Shown here: positions 36,057 to 44,122 of the stretch, piece after piece
Position numbering within the stretch: position 1 is the first letter of the stretch
Layout of the letters: every line of letters starts with the position of its first letter
From: Actinomadura fibrosa
GTDB taxonomy: Bacteria > Actinomycetota > Actinomycetes > Streptosporangiales > Streptosporangiaceae
DNA length: 60,827 bases
Reading direction: 5' to 3'
Assembly: GCF_900659615.1 (NCBI RefSeq)
Contig: NZ_CAACUY010000035.1
Span: 1-60,827 of the forward strand
Notes under the pieces: generated by a model
Database searches by the model: none
Told to the model about the DNA's origin: nothing
What the model saw: only the letters and a program-made list of their open reading frames with translations
Made by a program: the position numbers and the translations under genes

Positions 36057-36526
36057 ACATTCCTCCTCGCCGCGCGCCCACTCCGCACACTCCACAGGAT
36101 GCACCTGAGGCCCCCTGACGGCCACAGCCGCCACGATTTGCTCACCATCGGGATCGTCCAGAACGGCCGTAACGCGTTTATGTCGCGGCCTTGGCCGGAC
36201 GAAGGACGACCGGTCGTGCTGGGCGCGGATCCGGGGTTCTTCGGCGAGCTCGACGTGCGGATGCTCGGACAGCTGAACCGGCCCGGACTACCGATTCACG
36301 CCGACCGCGATGGATGCCGGCCGCGGTGCTGCTCCGGCCGCTGACAGCCGGTTCGGTGCCGCCGCGCGGCGTAGCATGAATCGTTCGCCGCCGCTGCGGT
36401 CGTGATGGTCTGTGGACTCCGTGGGGTGGTTGATGTCGCCCATCCGCGACTGGGCCGCCCGCTGGCCCGCGCCCTCGGGACGTCACGTGGGGGCTAGTTA
36501 ACCGAGACTGGGGCTGGCGGGTCGAT
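36057..36526. other. Intergenic region, no gene recognised
   Basis: About 470 bp. A plus-strand frame ending at 36344 (with GADPGFFGELDVRMLGQL) has no recognised domain and no ribosome-binding site. I see no clear repeat. Confidence 0.45.
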
Positions 36527-37420
36527 TCACCCTTGCTGATCTCGTCTGTAGGTCCCCGGCGCGATCCCGTACTCCCGTTTGAATGCCTTCGCGAAGGCGA
36601 ACTCCGAGCGGTAACCCACCTGCCGGGCGACGGCCGCGAGCGGCGCTCGGTCCCGGCGTAGCAGGCGGGCCGCCGTGATCATCCGCCATCGGGTGAGGTA
36701 GGTGAGCGGAGGTTCGCCGACCAATCTGGTGAAACGGCGGATGAACGTGGCTCGCGCCAAACCGACCTCGTCGGCGAGGCGGTCCACGGTCCACGGGTCG
36801 GCGGGCCGGGTGTGCATCTGGTGCAGGACGTGCCCGATCGCCTGGTCGGCCGTCGCCGCGATCCAACCCGTGGAATCGCCGTCATACCAGGCGCGCAGGA
36901 TATAGATGAGCAGCGCGTCCACCAGGGCGCCGACGATGGCGTCTCCGCCCGGTTCGTGCGCCTGGATCTCGGCGCCGAGCAACTCGACGGCCGCGGCGAG
37001 GCGATCCCGCCGCCGTCCGGACAGATTCACGACCTCGGGCAGGCCGGCGAGCAGCGGGTGGCGCACGCCCTGCTCGATTCGGTACGCCCCGGACACCACG
37101 ATGGTCTCCGCGCCGTCACCGCCGACGGTGACCCTGTCGACGCGGCGGTCCACGACGAGATCGACGGGCTCGGCGGCATCGTGGTCCGCGAGAGTGTGCG
37201 CCGCCCCGCTCGGTATCAGCACGACGTCCCCGGCGCGCAACAGCACCGGTCGCGCACCGTGACGGAGCAGCAGGCACTCGCCGCGCACGATCACATGGAA
37301 CCCGAACCCCCGCCGCCCACCGAACCGCAATCCCCACGGCGCGCGGGCGCGGATGTGCACGGACAGGGCGGGCGCGGTCGTCACCGCGGCCACCGCGTCG
37401 CTCAGGACATCGCTCTCCAT
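36527..37420 (-). CDS. AraC-family regulator with cupin sensor
   Basis: 297 aa from ATG 37420 behind GGAGGGTG. An N-terminal cupin (about 20-105, FHVIVRGECLLLRHG and LIPSGAAHTLADH) and C-terminal AraC HTHs (about 195-293, VDRLADEVGLARATFIRRFTR and VGYRSEFAFAKAFKREYG) resemble AraC regulators with a cupin_6-type sensor. It is divergent from the SDR gene at 37541 with 120 bp between, so the SDR is its likely target. Confidence 0.88.
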   Translation of the reverse strand: MESDVLSDAVAAVTTAPALSVHIRARAPWGLRFGGRRGFGFHVIVRGECLLLRHGARPVLLRAGDVVLIPSGAAHTLADHDAAEPVDLVVDRRVDRVTVGGDGAETIVVSGAYRIEQGVRHPLLAGLPEVVNLSGRRRDRLAAAVELLGAEIQAHEPGGDAIVGALVDALLIYILRAWYDGDSTGWIAATADQAIGHVLHQMHTRPADPWTVDRLADEVGLARATFIRRFTRLVGEPPLTYLTRWRMITAARLLRRDRAPLAAVARQVGYRSEFAFAKAFKREYGIAPGTYRRDQQG

Positions 37421-37540
37421 CGCACCCTCCCGTGATCCGATCGAGCATGTTCCGGGCATATTCGACCATGGTTCGGATCAACTCCGACCCATAACGTCGG
37501 TGGGGCGAACGCAATCCGGATCATCATGAGGAGATCGCGC

Positions 37541-38275
37541 ATGTCACCCACTCCGACCGTCGTCGTCACCGGCGCCGCCCGCGGCATCGGCCGCGCCGTC
37601 GCCGAGCGGCTCGGCTCACAGGGAGCCCGTGTCGTCGTCAACTATCGTTCCGACATGGCGGCAGCCGGGGCTGTCGTCGCCACCATCCGCACCGCAGGCG
37701 GCGACGCGACGGCGGTACCGGCCGATGTCGCTGTCCCCGAACAGGTTCAGCGGCTGTTCGAGGTCGCGCGGCAGCGATTCGGCGCGCCGGCCGTCGTGGT
37801 GCACAGCGCGGCCGTCACTCACTTCACGCCGCTGGCCCAGGCGACCGACGCCGACTACGAGCGGGTTTTCGACGCCAACACCCGAGCCACGTTCGCCACC
37901 TTGCGCGCCGCCGCCCGCGAGGTGGCCGACCAGGGCCGGATCATCGTCATCTCCAGCGGGGCGGCCGTGGTTCCGCGCGCGAACGCGGGCCTGTACGCCG
38001 CGAGCAAGGCCGCCGGCGATCAACTCGTCCGCGTCCTGGCCACCGAACTCGCGGCCCGCGGAGTCACCGTGAACAGTGTGCGGCCCGGCCCGACCCGCAC
38101 CGAGACGGTCGCGGCCACGATGCCCGACGACCAGCTCTCGGCGATCACCGCCGACATCCCGCTCGGCAGGCTCGCCGAGCCCGCCGACATCGCCGACGTC
38201 GTCGCCTTCCTCGCCTCCGATGCCAGCCGCTGGATCACCGGCCAGGCCATCCACGCCGGCGGCGGAATGTTCTGA
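37541..38275 (+). CDS. Short-chain dehydrogenase/reductase (FabG-like)
   Basis: 244 aa from ATG 37541, with AGGAG eight bases upstream. It has TGAARGIG, catalytic Ser in ISSGAAV and YAASK, and ends with a GQAIHAGGG motif. It is a classical NADP-dependent oxidoreductase, probably induced through the divergent AraC regulator. The substrate is unknown. Confidence 0.88.
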   Translation: MSPTPTVVVTGAARGIGRAVAERLGSQGARVVVNYRSDMAAAGAVVATIRTAGGDATAVPADVAVPEQVQRLFEVARQRFGAPAVVVHSAAVTHFTPLAQATDADYERVFDANTRATFATLRAAAREVADQGRIIVISSGAAVVPRANAGLYAASKAAGDQLVRVLATELAARGVTVNSVRPGPTRTETVAATMPDDQLSAITADIPLGRLAEPADIADVVAFLASDASRWITGQAIHAGGGMF

Positions 38276-38462
38276 CCCGCTCCGGAAGTCCGCTCCCGCT
38301 GCTCACCGCCACCCCGGATTCCACGCGCCGCCGACATCGCTGCCGTCGGCGACGAAGCCGGCGGCGCCCGCGCCGGCGTGTTCATGTGCCGTCTGCAGTT
38401 CGCCAGCTGCGGGCCCACGCGCCCCGGGTGCGTGGTGCCGAGGGCGATACCGGTGACGGGCT

Positions 38463-39020
38463 CTATCGGTCGAGGAGATGGGTGAAGGAGGTGGGGTGAC
38501 CGGGCGTTTCCGTCGGCTGAAGTGTCACCGCAAGGCCGTTCAGGCGGAGCGCCGTGGCGCCGCGCAGGTGCGGAAGGTCCGCTGAGCCGTCGCCGGTGCG
38601 GGTGAGGAAGGCGACCTGCTCGGTCCAGGTCAGGTCGGTCGATCCGGCGTCGCCGTCCAGCTGGACCGTCACGAGGGACGTCCAGCGCAGCACGTCGTTG
38701 ACCGTGGACGCGTAGACGTAGACGATGCGGCGGTCCGGCACGATGTCGAGGTAGCGCGACCGGTAGTCGAGACGCTCCGGGGGCGCGTCCAGAACGGTGA
38801 AGGTGCCCTGGGCGGTCTCGCCGCCACCGACGCGGAACTCGTGGTGGTATGCCGACCCCGACCCGGGAAGCTTGGCCCAGCGGCGCCGGACCTCGGTGTC
38901 GGCGAAGGCGGCGAAGACCTCGGCCGGGGGCGCGTTCAGGTGCCGGACGATCGTGAAGGTGTCGTGCCGGACGTCGCCTGCTCCGGCCGACCGCCCCCGT
39001 GAGCTGTCCTGATCGCTCAT
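38463..39020 (-). CDS. SRPBCC/AHSA1-family protein
   Basis: 185 aa from ATG 39020. A START-like lipid or hydrophobic-ligand fold, with FTIVRHLNAPPAEVFAAFADTE at the start and a FRVGGGETAQGTF strand typical of the AHSA1 (Aha1) group. It is divergent from the HxlR regulator (135 bp), a common pairing in which the regulator controls the SRPBCC gene. Confidence 0.83.
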   Translation of the reverse strand: MSDQDSSRGRSAGAGDVRHDTFTIVRHLNAPPAEVFAAFADTEVRRRWAKLPGSGSAYHHEFRVGGGETAQGTFTVLDAPPERLDYRSRYLDIVPDRRIVYVYASTVNDVLRWTSLVTVQLDGDAGSTDLTWTEQVAFLTRTGDGSADLPHLRGATALRLNGLAVTLQPTETPGHPTSFTHLLDR

Positions 39021-39106
39021 CCGCGTTCTCCGTTCGATGGCCGCCGCAGCGGGCCTCCACACTTACGATCGGTAGGAATCGCGGCCCGGCAGGTATTAAT
39101 CCCCCT

Positions 39107-39137
39107 CGCCGATACGCACTTTGAAGTAAGCGATACA
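39107..39137. promoter_or_regulatory. Possible HxlR operator
   Basis: CGATAC occurs as two direct copies flanking an ACTT-TG-AAGT dyad (39118-39127), in the divergent space between the SRPBCC and HxlR genes. HxlR/YodB proteins bind TACT-n-AGTA-like dyads. This is a weak match. Confidence 0.35.
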
Positions 39138-39155
39138 CCGGGAAGGCCCACGAGC

Positions 39156-39551
39156 ATGGACGCTGCGCTCCGCGCCGAACTGACCGCGCGAGGGGTCGCG
39201 CCCGACTGCGTCGAGACCATCGGGCTCGTCCGCGACGTCCTGGCCCGTGTCGGCGACAAGTGGACCGTCCTGATCGTCACGGAGCTGGCGTCCGGCCCGA
39301 TGCGCTACACCGCCCTGCACGAGAGGATCAGCGGCATCTCCCAGCGCATGCTCGGCCACACCCTGCGCGCGCTGCACCGCGACGGCCTGGTCACCCGGAC
39401 CGCCTACCCCGAGGCCCCTCCACGGGTCGAGTACGAGCTCACCGCGCTCGGCCGCTCGCTCGCGCAGGCCGTCGACCACCTCGTCCTCTGGGTGCGGGCC
39501 CACCAGCCCGCCATCGCCGCCAACCGCGAAGCCTTCGACGCAGCCGACTAA
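39156..39551 (+). CDS. HxlR-family winged-helix regulator
   Basis: 131 aa. Typical HxlR order: DVLARVGDKWTVLIVTELASGPMRYTAL, then ISGISQRMLGHTLRALHRDGLVTR and a VEYELTALG wing. A Cys at residue 18 lies near the N-terminus, as in redox- or aldehyde-sensing members. It likely controls the divergent SRPBCC gene and itself. Confidence 0.88.
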   Translation: MDAALRAELTARGVAPDCVETIGLVRDVLARVGDKWTVLIVTELASGPMRYTALHERISGISQRMLGHTLRALHRDGLVTRTAYPEAPPRVEYELTALGRSLAQAVDHLVLWVRAHQPAIAANREAFDAAD

Positions 39552-39559
39552 CGCACGCC

Positions 39560-39591
39560 CCCGCCCCCGCCCGCGAACGGGCGGGGGCGGG
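39560..39591. terminator. Bidirectional stem-loop between HxlR and SDR genes
   Basis: A perfect 14-bp stem closing a CGAA tetraloop (39574-39577), all G+C, lies between convergent genes that end at 39551 and 39604. It should end transcripts from both sides. Confidence 0.72.
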
Positions 39592-39603
39592 AACGGACGA
39601 TCG

Positions 39604-40344
39604 TCAGGCGGTGTACCCGCCGTCCACGGCCAGGGCGGTTCCGGTCACGTAGCGGCCGCCGGGACCCGCCAGGTAGACCACCGCGGCGGCGACGTCCTCG
39701 GCCTCGCCGTACCGCCCCAGCGCGGTGAGGGAGCGCTGGAAGTCGGCGGTCTCGCCGCCGGCCGGGTTCATGTCGGTGTCGATCGGTCCCGGGTCGACGA
39801 CGGTGGCGGTGATCCCGCGCGGCCCCAGCTCCCGCGCGAGCCCCTTGGTCAAACCGACGAGCGCGGACTTGGCCGTCGCCTGCAGGACGAAGTTCGCGCC
39901 GGGAACGCGCCCGTTGAAGCACGACCCGATGCTGATGATCCGCCCGCCGTCGCCCATGTGGCGCGCGGCCGCCCGGGCGGCCAGGAACACCGACCGGACG
40001 TCCACGGCGAGGACCCGGTCCAGTTCCTCGTCGGTCACCTCCGCCAGCGGACCGTAGGCGAGGAAGCCCGCGTTGTTCACCAGGATGTCGATGCGACCCA
40101 GTTCCCGCACCGTCCGCTCCACCGCCTCCGCCGCGGCGCCAGGACGGGTCAGGTCGGCCTGAACCACCGCCGCCCTGCCGCCGTCCGCCTCGATCTCCTC
40201 GGCGACCTTCCGCGCTCGGTCCGCCGCCTCGACGTAGGTCAGCGCGACCGCCGCCCCCGCGCCGGCCAGCCGCTTCGCCGTCGCCGCGCCGATTCCGCGG
40301 CTGCCGCCGGTCACCAGCGCCACCTTGCCGGTCAGTTCACTCAT
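39604..40344 (-). CDS. SDR-family protein lacking the catalytic tyrosine
   Basis: 246 aa with the cofactor motif TGGSRGIG, NNAG and Ser in ISIGSC. In place of YxxxK the sequence reads QATAK (FVLQATAKSAL), so Tyr is Gln. The C-terminal DGGY is kept. Either the reaction is altered or the protein is a binding or regulatory SDR. It is divergent from a MerR regulator, with a MerR-type promoter between them. Confidence 0.82.
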   Translation of the reverse strand: MSELTGKVALVTGGSRGIGAATAKRLAGAGAAVALTYVEAADRARKVAEEIEADGGRAAVVQADLTRPGAAAEAVERTVRELGRIDILVNNAGFLAYGPLAEVTDEELDRVLAVDVRSVFLAARAAARHMGDGGRIISIGSCFNGRVPGANFVLQATAKSALVGLTKGLARELGPRGITATVVDPGPIDTDMNPAGGETADFQRSLTALGRYGEAEDVAAAVVYLAGPGGRYVTGTALAVDGGYTA

Positions 40345-40384
40345 CGCTGCTTCCCTCCCTGGACGATCCGCTCGTCATGGCGGC

Positions 40385-40416
40385 AAGGTAGGAGCTCACA
40401 TTGGTGTCAGGTTCAA
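40385..40416 (-). promoter_or_regulatory. MerR-type promoter with long spacer for the SDR gene
   Basis: On the minus strand TTGAAC (40416-40411) and TACCTT (40390-40385) are separated by 20 bp, longer than normal. The spacer holds the dyad CTGACA-CCAA-TGTGAG (one mismatch). Long spacers with a central dyad are the hallmark of promoters remodelled by MerR activators such as the one encoded at 40438. Confidence 0.6.
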
Positions 40417-40437
40417 GTCGTCTTCACGGGGTGCGGG

Positions 40438-40815
40438 ATGCGGATCGGTGAGCTGGCCCGGCGCAGCGGAGTGAGCGAGCGTTCCCTGCGCTACTACGAG
40501 GCGCAAGGACTGCTCCGCGCCGAACGGACGCCCGGCGGGCACCGGGACTACGGCGAGTGGGCGGTCGACCGCGTCGTGCGCATCCAGACCCTCTACGCCG
40601 CGGGCCTGAACAGCAAGAAGATCGCCCAGCTCCTGCCGTGCCTGAGAGACGGCGACGGCCGGCCGAGCGAGGCCGCCACCCCGAAGCTCGTCGGAGAGCT
40701 CGCTGCGGAACGCGACCGCATCAACCGCCTGATCACCGACCTCTTCCGCTCACGCGACGTCCTCGACGAAGTCATCGACGCGGCCTCCGCGAGCCCGCCA
40801 CCGGCCGCCCGCTGA
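40438..40815 (+). CDS. MerR-family regulator
   Basis: 125 aa. The N-terminal HTH MRIGELARRSGVSERSLRYYEAQGLL is standard and continues with TPGGHRDY. The C-terminal coiled-coil region (about 75-115) includes KLVGELAAERDRINRLITDL. There is no Cys cluster for metals or redox. It resembles small-molecule-responsive MerR proteins. It is divergent from the SDR at 39604. Confidence 0.88.
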   Translation: MRIGELARRSGVSERSLRYYEAQGLLRAERTPGGHRDYGEWAVDRVVRIQTLYAAGLNSKKIAQLLPCLRDGDGRPSEAATPKLVGELAAERDRINRLITDLFRSRDVLDEVIDAASASPPPAAR

Positions 40816-40970
40816 CATCGCGGACCGGACCCCTCGGGTGCACCGAGCGGGTGAGCACGGCCTATGAGCAGGCGTGGGAGATCCGGGACGCCTACGGCTG
40901 CCGTCCGTGGGCGGTCGTGCCGCGCTGGTGGCCAGACGCGAGGGCGCAGCGTCGGCAGCGCGGTTCTGGG

Positions 40971-41696
40971 TCACCTGGGTCCGGCCTGGAGGCGGAGGCC
41001 TGACAGAGTGAGCTCCAGCGCGGCGAGGAACTGGTCCCTGTCGTCGTGCCCCGCGAATTCGTCGGCGATCTGCTGCACGAACGGGAATTCGGTGCTGTCG
41101 AGCGACCGCCACTGCTCGACGAAGCGGCCGAGGTACGCGTCGCGGTCAACGTGGCCGTCGAGCAGTTCCTGCGGGGTCTCCAGGCCCAGGTTGGCGGCCG
41201 TGCCGATGACAACGCCCGTGATCGCCGACACCGCGTGGAAGCGCTGCCGCGGTGTGAGGTCGAGGCGGAGGGTCTGCTGGCCGAGCTTCTCGTACAGCCG
41301 CAACGAGTTGCCCTGGACGTCGGTGTTGCGCATGAAGTAGGCCGTCAGCCATGGCCGGTCCACGATCTCGTCGAACAGCGTGACGGCCATCGCGCGCAGG
41401 TCGGCGATCGGATCGTCGGTGCCCGGCTGCTCCTCGACGGCGGCCAGGACCCCGCCGATCGCGTGGTCGGTGGCCCGGTCGAGCAGTTCGTCCTTGTTGG
41501 AGACGTACCAGTAGATGGTCCCGACGCCCGTGCCGAGCCGGGCGGCGAGGGCGCGGAACGTCAGCGCCGGTTCGCCCGCCTCGTCCAGCAGGGCCACGGC
41601 CGCGTTGAGGACGGCCTCCATGGAGTGCGACGCGCGCCGGCGCCCCCGGGGAGCACCTTCGACGACGCGTGTTCGCGGGCGTGCCATGGCACCCAT
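40971..41696 (-). CDS. TetR-family regulator (TetR_C-type) of an efflux pump
   Basis: 241 aa from GTG or ATG at 41696. ATG 41687 is equally likely. The HTH lies at about 45-65 (LTFRALAARLGTGVGTIYWYVSNKDELLD). The C-terminal half matches the TetR_C drug-binding type. It is divergent from the DHA2 exporter at 41783. A perfect 17-bp palindrome and an imperfect second copy between them are obvious operators. Confidence 0.9.
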   Translation of the reverse strand: MGAMARPRTRVVEGAPRGRRRASHSMEAVLNAAVALLDEAGEPALTFRALAARLGTGVGTIYWYVSNKDELLDRATDHAIGGVLAAVEEQPGTDDPIADLRAMAVTLFDEIVDRPWLTAYFMRNTDVQGNSLRLYEKLGQQTLRLDLTPRQRFHAVSAITGVVIGTAANLGLETPQELLDGHVDRDAYLGRFVEQWRSLDSTEFPFVQQIADEFAGHDDRDQFLAALELTLSGLRLQAGPR

Positions 41697-41717
41697 CTAA
41701 GCACAGCTTGCCACTTT

Positions 41718-41752
41718 ATCGAACCATGTTCTATCATCGAACCTGGTTCGAT
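41718..41752. promoter_or_regulatory. TetR operators between TetR and DHA2 efflux genes
   Basis: ATCGAACCTGGTTCGAT (41736-41752) is a perfect palindrome with 8-bp arms. ATCGAACCATGTTCTAT (41718-41734) is a degenerate copy 18 bp away. The tandem arrangement would overlap both divergent promoters and lets ligand binding by TetR induce the exporter. Confidence 0.8.
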
Positions 41753-41782
41753 AATCGATGACGTACCGAGAGGAGGCCGGCC

Positions 41783-43237
41783 ATGACCGTCACCACCGGG
41801 CCCGCTTCGACCCGTACCTACCCGTCGCTGCGCGCGGCCTGGATTCCGCTGGCCGCGCTGTGCCTGGCCTTCTTCGTCGAGATGGTCGACAACACGCTGC
41901 TGTCGATCGCGCTGCCGACGATCGGCCGCGACCTCGGCAGCGGCACGACCGCCCTCCAGTGGGTGACCGGCGCCTACTCGCTGACGTTCGGCGGCCTCCT
42001 GCTCACGGCAGGGTCGCTCGCCGACCGGCTCGGGCGACGGCGCGTGCTGCTCGTCGGCCTCGCCGCGTTCGGGCTGCTCAGCCTCTGCGTCGTCGCCGTC
42101 GACTCCGCGGGGCAGCTCATCGCGCTGCGCGCCGGGCTCGGCATCGCCGCCGCCGCCATGGCGCCCATCACCAACTCCCTCGTCTTCCGCCTCTTCGACG
42201 ACCAGTCGCTGCGCATGCGCGCGATGACCCTGATGATCGTCGTCGGCATGTCCGGCTTCGTCCTCGGCCCGCTGCTGGGCGGCACGGCCCTCGCCCACGT
42301 GCGCTGGGAGTGGCTGCTCGTGATCAACGCGCCGATCGCGCTGGTCGCGGCCATCGGCGTGCGCCTCGGGGTGGCCGCCGACCGGCCCGAGGACCTGACC
42401 GGGGACCGGCTCGACCTGCCGGGCGCCGTCCTGAGCGTCCTGACCATCGGCCTGGCCTGCTACTCCCTGACCAGCGGCGTCGAGCACGGCTGGCTCTCCG
42501 CGGCCACCGTCGCGTCGATACTCGGCGCCGTGGCCGCGGGCGTCGCCTTCGTGTGGCACGAGCGCCGCAGCGCCGCGCCCATGCTCGACCTCGCCATCTT
42601 CTCCAGCGGCACCGTCCGCGGCGCGGCCATCGCCCAGATCGGCACGTCCATCGCGATGGCCGGCGTGATGTTCGGGCTGATCCTCCACTTCCAGTACGCC
42701 TACGGATGGAGCCCCGTGCGAGCGGGCCTCGCGAACCTGCCGATCATCGTGACCATGATCGTCGCGACGCCGCTGTCGGAATGGCTCGGCAAGCGGTTCG
42801 GGCACCGGGTCGCCTGCCTGGTCGGCGCGGCCTGCCTGGCCGCTGCCCTGGCCGGCCTCGCCTGGGGCGTCGACCACGGGTACGCCCCCATCGCCGTCTC
42901 CATGGTCGTGATGACGATCGGGCTGCGCACCGTGATGACGATCTGCGCGATCGCCCTGGTCGACGCGATGCCGGCCAACCGCACGTCGATCGGCACCGCC
43001 CTCAACGACACCGCCCAGGAGGTCGGGACCAGCGTCGGCACCGCCGTCGTCGGCACCCTGATCGCGGCACTGGTCACCACCCGGCTGCCCGCGGGCGTGT
43101 GGAGCGGCGACCTCGTGCGGTCCTTCTTCCACGGCGAGCGGATCACGTACGCTGTACTCGCGGTGGTCGTCGGCCTGATCGCGGCAGGCGGTGCGCTCAC
43201 GCTCACCGACTCCCACTCCGTCGAGGAGCCGACCTGA
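41783..43237 (+). CDS. DHA2-family (EmrB/QacA-like) MFS exporter
   Basis: 484 aa behind GAGGAGG. About 14 membrane segments are expected. Motif A ADRLGRRRVLLVG is clear, motif D1 appears early in segment 1 (DNTLLSIALPTIGRDL), and motif C GPLLGG lies in segment 5. It exports hydrophobic drugs or antiseptics by proton antiport. It is controlled by the divergent TetR. Confidence 0.9.
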   Translation: MTVTTGPASTRTYPSLRAAWIPLAALCLAFFVEMVDNTLLSIALPTIGRDLGSGTTALQWVTGAYSLTFGGLLLTAGSLADRLGRRRVLLVGLAAFGLLSLCVVAVDSAGQLIALRAGLGIAAAAMAPITNSLVFRLFDDQSLRMRAMTLMIVVGMSGFVLGPLLGGTALAHVRWEWLLVINAPIALVAAIGVRLGVAADRPEDLTGDRLDLPGAVLSVLTIGLACYSLTSGVEHGWLSAATVASILGAVAAGVAFVWHERRSAAPMLDLAIFSSGTVRGAAIAQIGTSIAMAGVMFGLILHFQYAYGWSPVRAGLANLPIIVTMIVATPLSEWLGKRFGHRVACLVGAACLAAALAGLAWGVDHGYAPIAVSMVVMTIGLRTVMTICAIALVDAMPANRTSIGTALNDTAQEVGTSVGTAVVGTLIAALVTTRLPAGVWSGDLVRSFFHGERITYAVLAVVVGLIAAGGALTLTDSHSVEEPT

Positions 43238-43459
43238 ACCACAGCGGCCGGGGCCGATAGCGCTCACCTCCGCCGCCGCTCGCGCCGCGCACCGAGACTG
43301 GCGTGATCTGTGGGTCCCTGTCGTTGTCGAGGGCGTCGTACTGGGCCTTTCCGGTCACCATGCACCACAGGTACTGAAGAGCGACGCAGTCGAACGAATC
43401 CCGGGTCCGAGCGGCTCGGCGCGTGCGTGGCCGCATGCCCGCCGATCACCGCCTCGCTT

Positions 43460-44122
43460 TCAGGGCGTCCAGGCGTATTGGTGCTCTGGGCGTCCTGTTG
43501 CTCCGTATCGGAGGGAGATCTGGACCGGGCCCGCTTCGCTGAGCGTGGCCAGGTACCGCTGGGCGGTGGCCCGGGACACCCCGACCTGCTCGGCGATCTC
43601 GGCGGCGGAACGAGGTCCGGCGGCGGTGCGGAGAGCCTCGGTGATCAACCTGGTCGTGACCGGCGACTGTCCTTTCGGGACGCGCGGTTCCGCGGTCAGT
43701 GGTGCGTGCAGTGCTCGAACGGCGCCGTCGACCCCGCCTTGGGTCAGTTCCCGGGTGGTGCGCAGTGCCTGGCGGTAGCGGGCATAGGCGGCGAGGCGGG
43801 CGCCGAGCACCTCGGCGGTGAAGGGTTTGATCAGGTAGTGCCTCGCGCCGCGGGCCAGCGCGAGCTGCACCGTTGCGGGGTCGGTCGCGGCGGTCGCCAC
43901 GATGACGTCCGCGTCCAGGCCCGGCATCAGGTTCAAGCCCGGTTCGTCCGGTAGATAGACGTCGAGCAGGACCAGGTCGGGAGACAGTTCGGCTGATTTC
44001 GCGCGGGCCTCGGCGGCGGTGTGCGCCAGGCCGGCGACGGTGAAGCCCGGTACCCTGCCCACGAAGCCGGCATGGACGTGAGCGACGCGGAAATCGTCGT
44101 CGACCACGAGGACCTTGATCAC
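43460..44122 (-). CDS. CitB/DcuR-type response regulator
   Basis: 220 aa. Receiver domain 1-120 with Asp54 (LLDVYLPD) and KPF. The C-terminal HTH (about 155-205) has SAAEIAEQVGVSRATAQRYLATL, as in CitB/DpiA/MalR regulators. The start overlaps the kinase stop (ATGA). It probably activates the divergent ABC importer at 45891 in response to a carboxylate-like ligand. Confidence 0.88.
   Translation of the reverse strand: MIKVLVVDDDFRVAHVHAGFVGRVPGFTVAGLAHTAAEARAKSAELSPDLVLLDVYLPDEPGLNLMPGLDADVIVATAATDPATVQLALARGARHYLIKPFTAEVLGARLAAYARYRQALRTTRELTQGGVDGAVRALHAPLTAEPRVPKGQSPVTTRLITEALRTAAGPRSAAEIAEQVGVSRATAQRYLATLSEAGPVQISLRYGATGRPEHQYAWTP

Noticed and set aside
40851..41003. Short plus-strand frame with AYEQAWEIRDAYGCRPWAVV
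   Set aside because: It overlaps the 3' end of the TetR gene and lacks a ribosome-binding site. At most a fragment.
41561..43267. 568-codon minus-strand frame
   Set aside because: Antisense to the DHA2 exporter, with a composition of Asp/Gly/Arg repeats typical of shadow frames.
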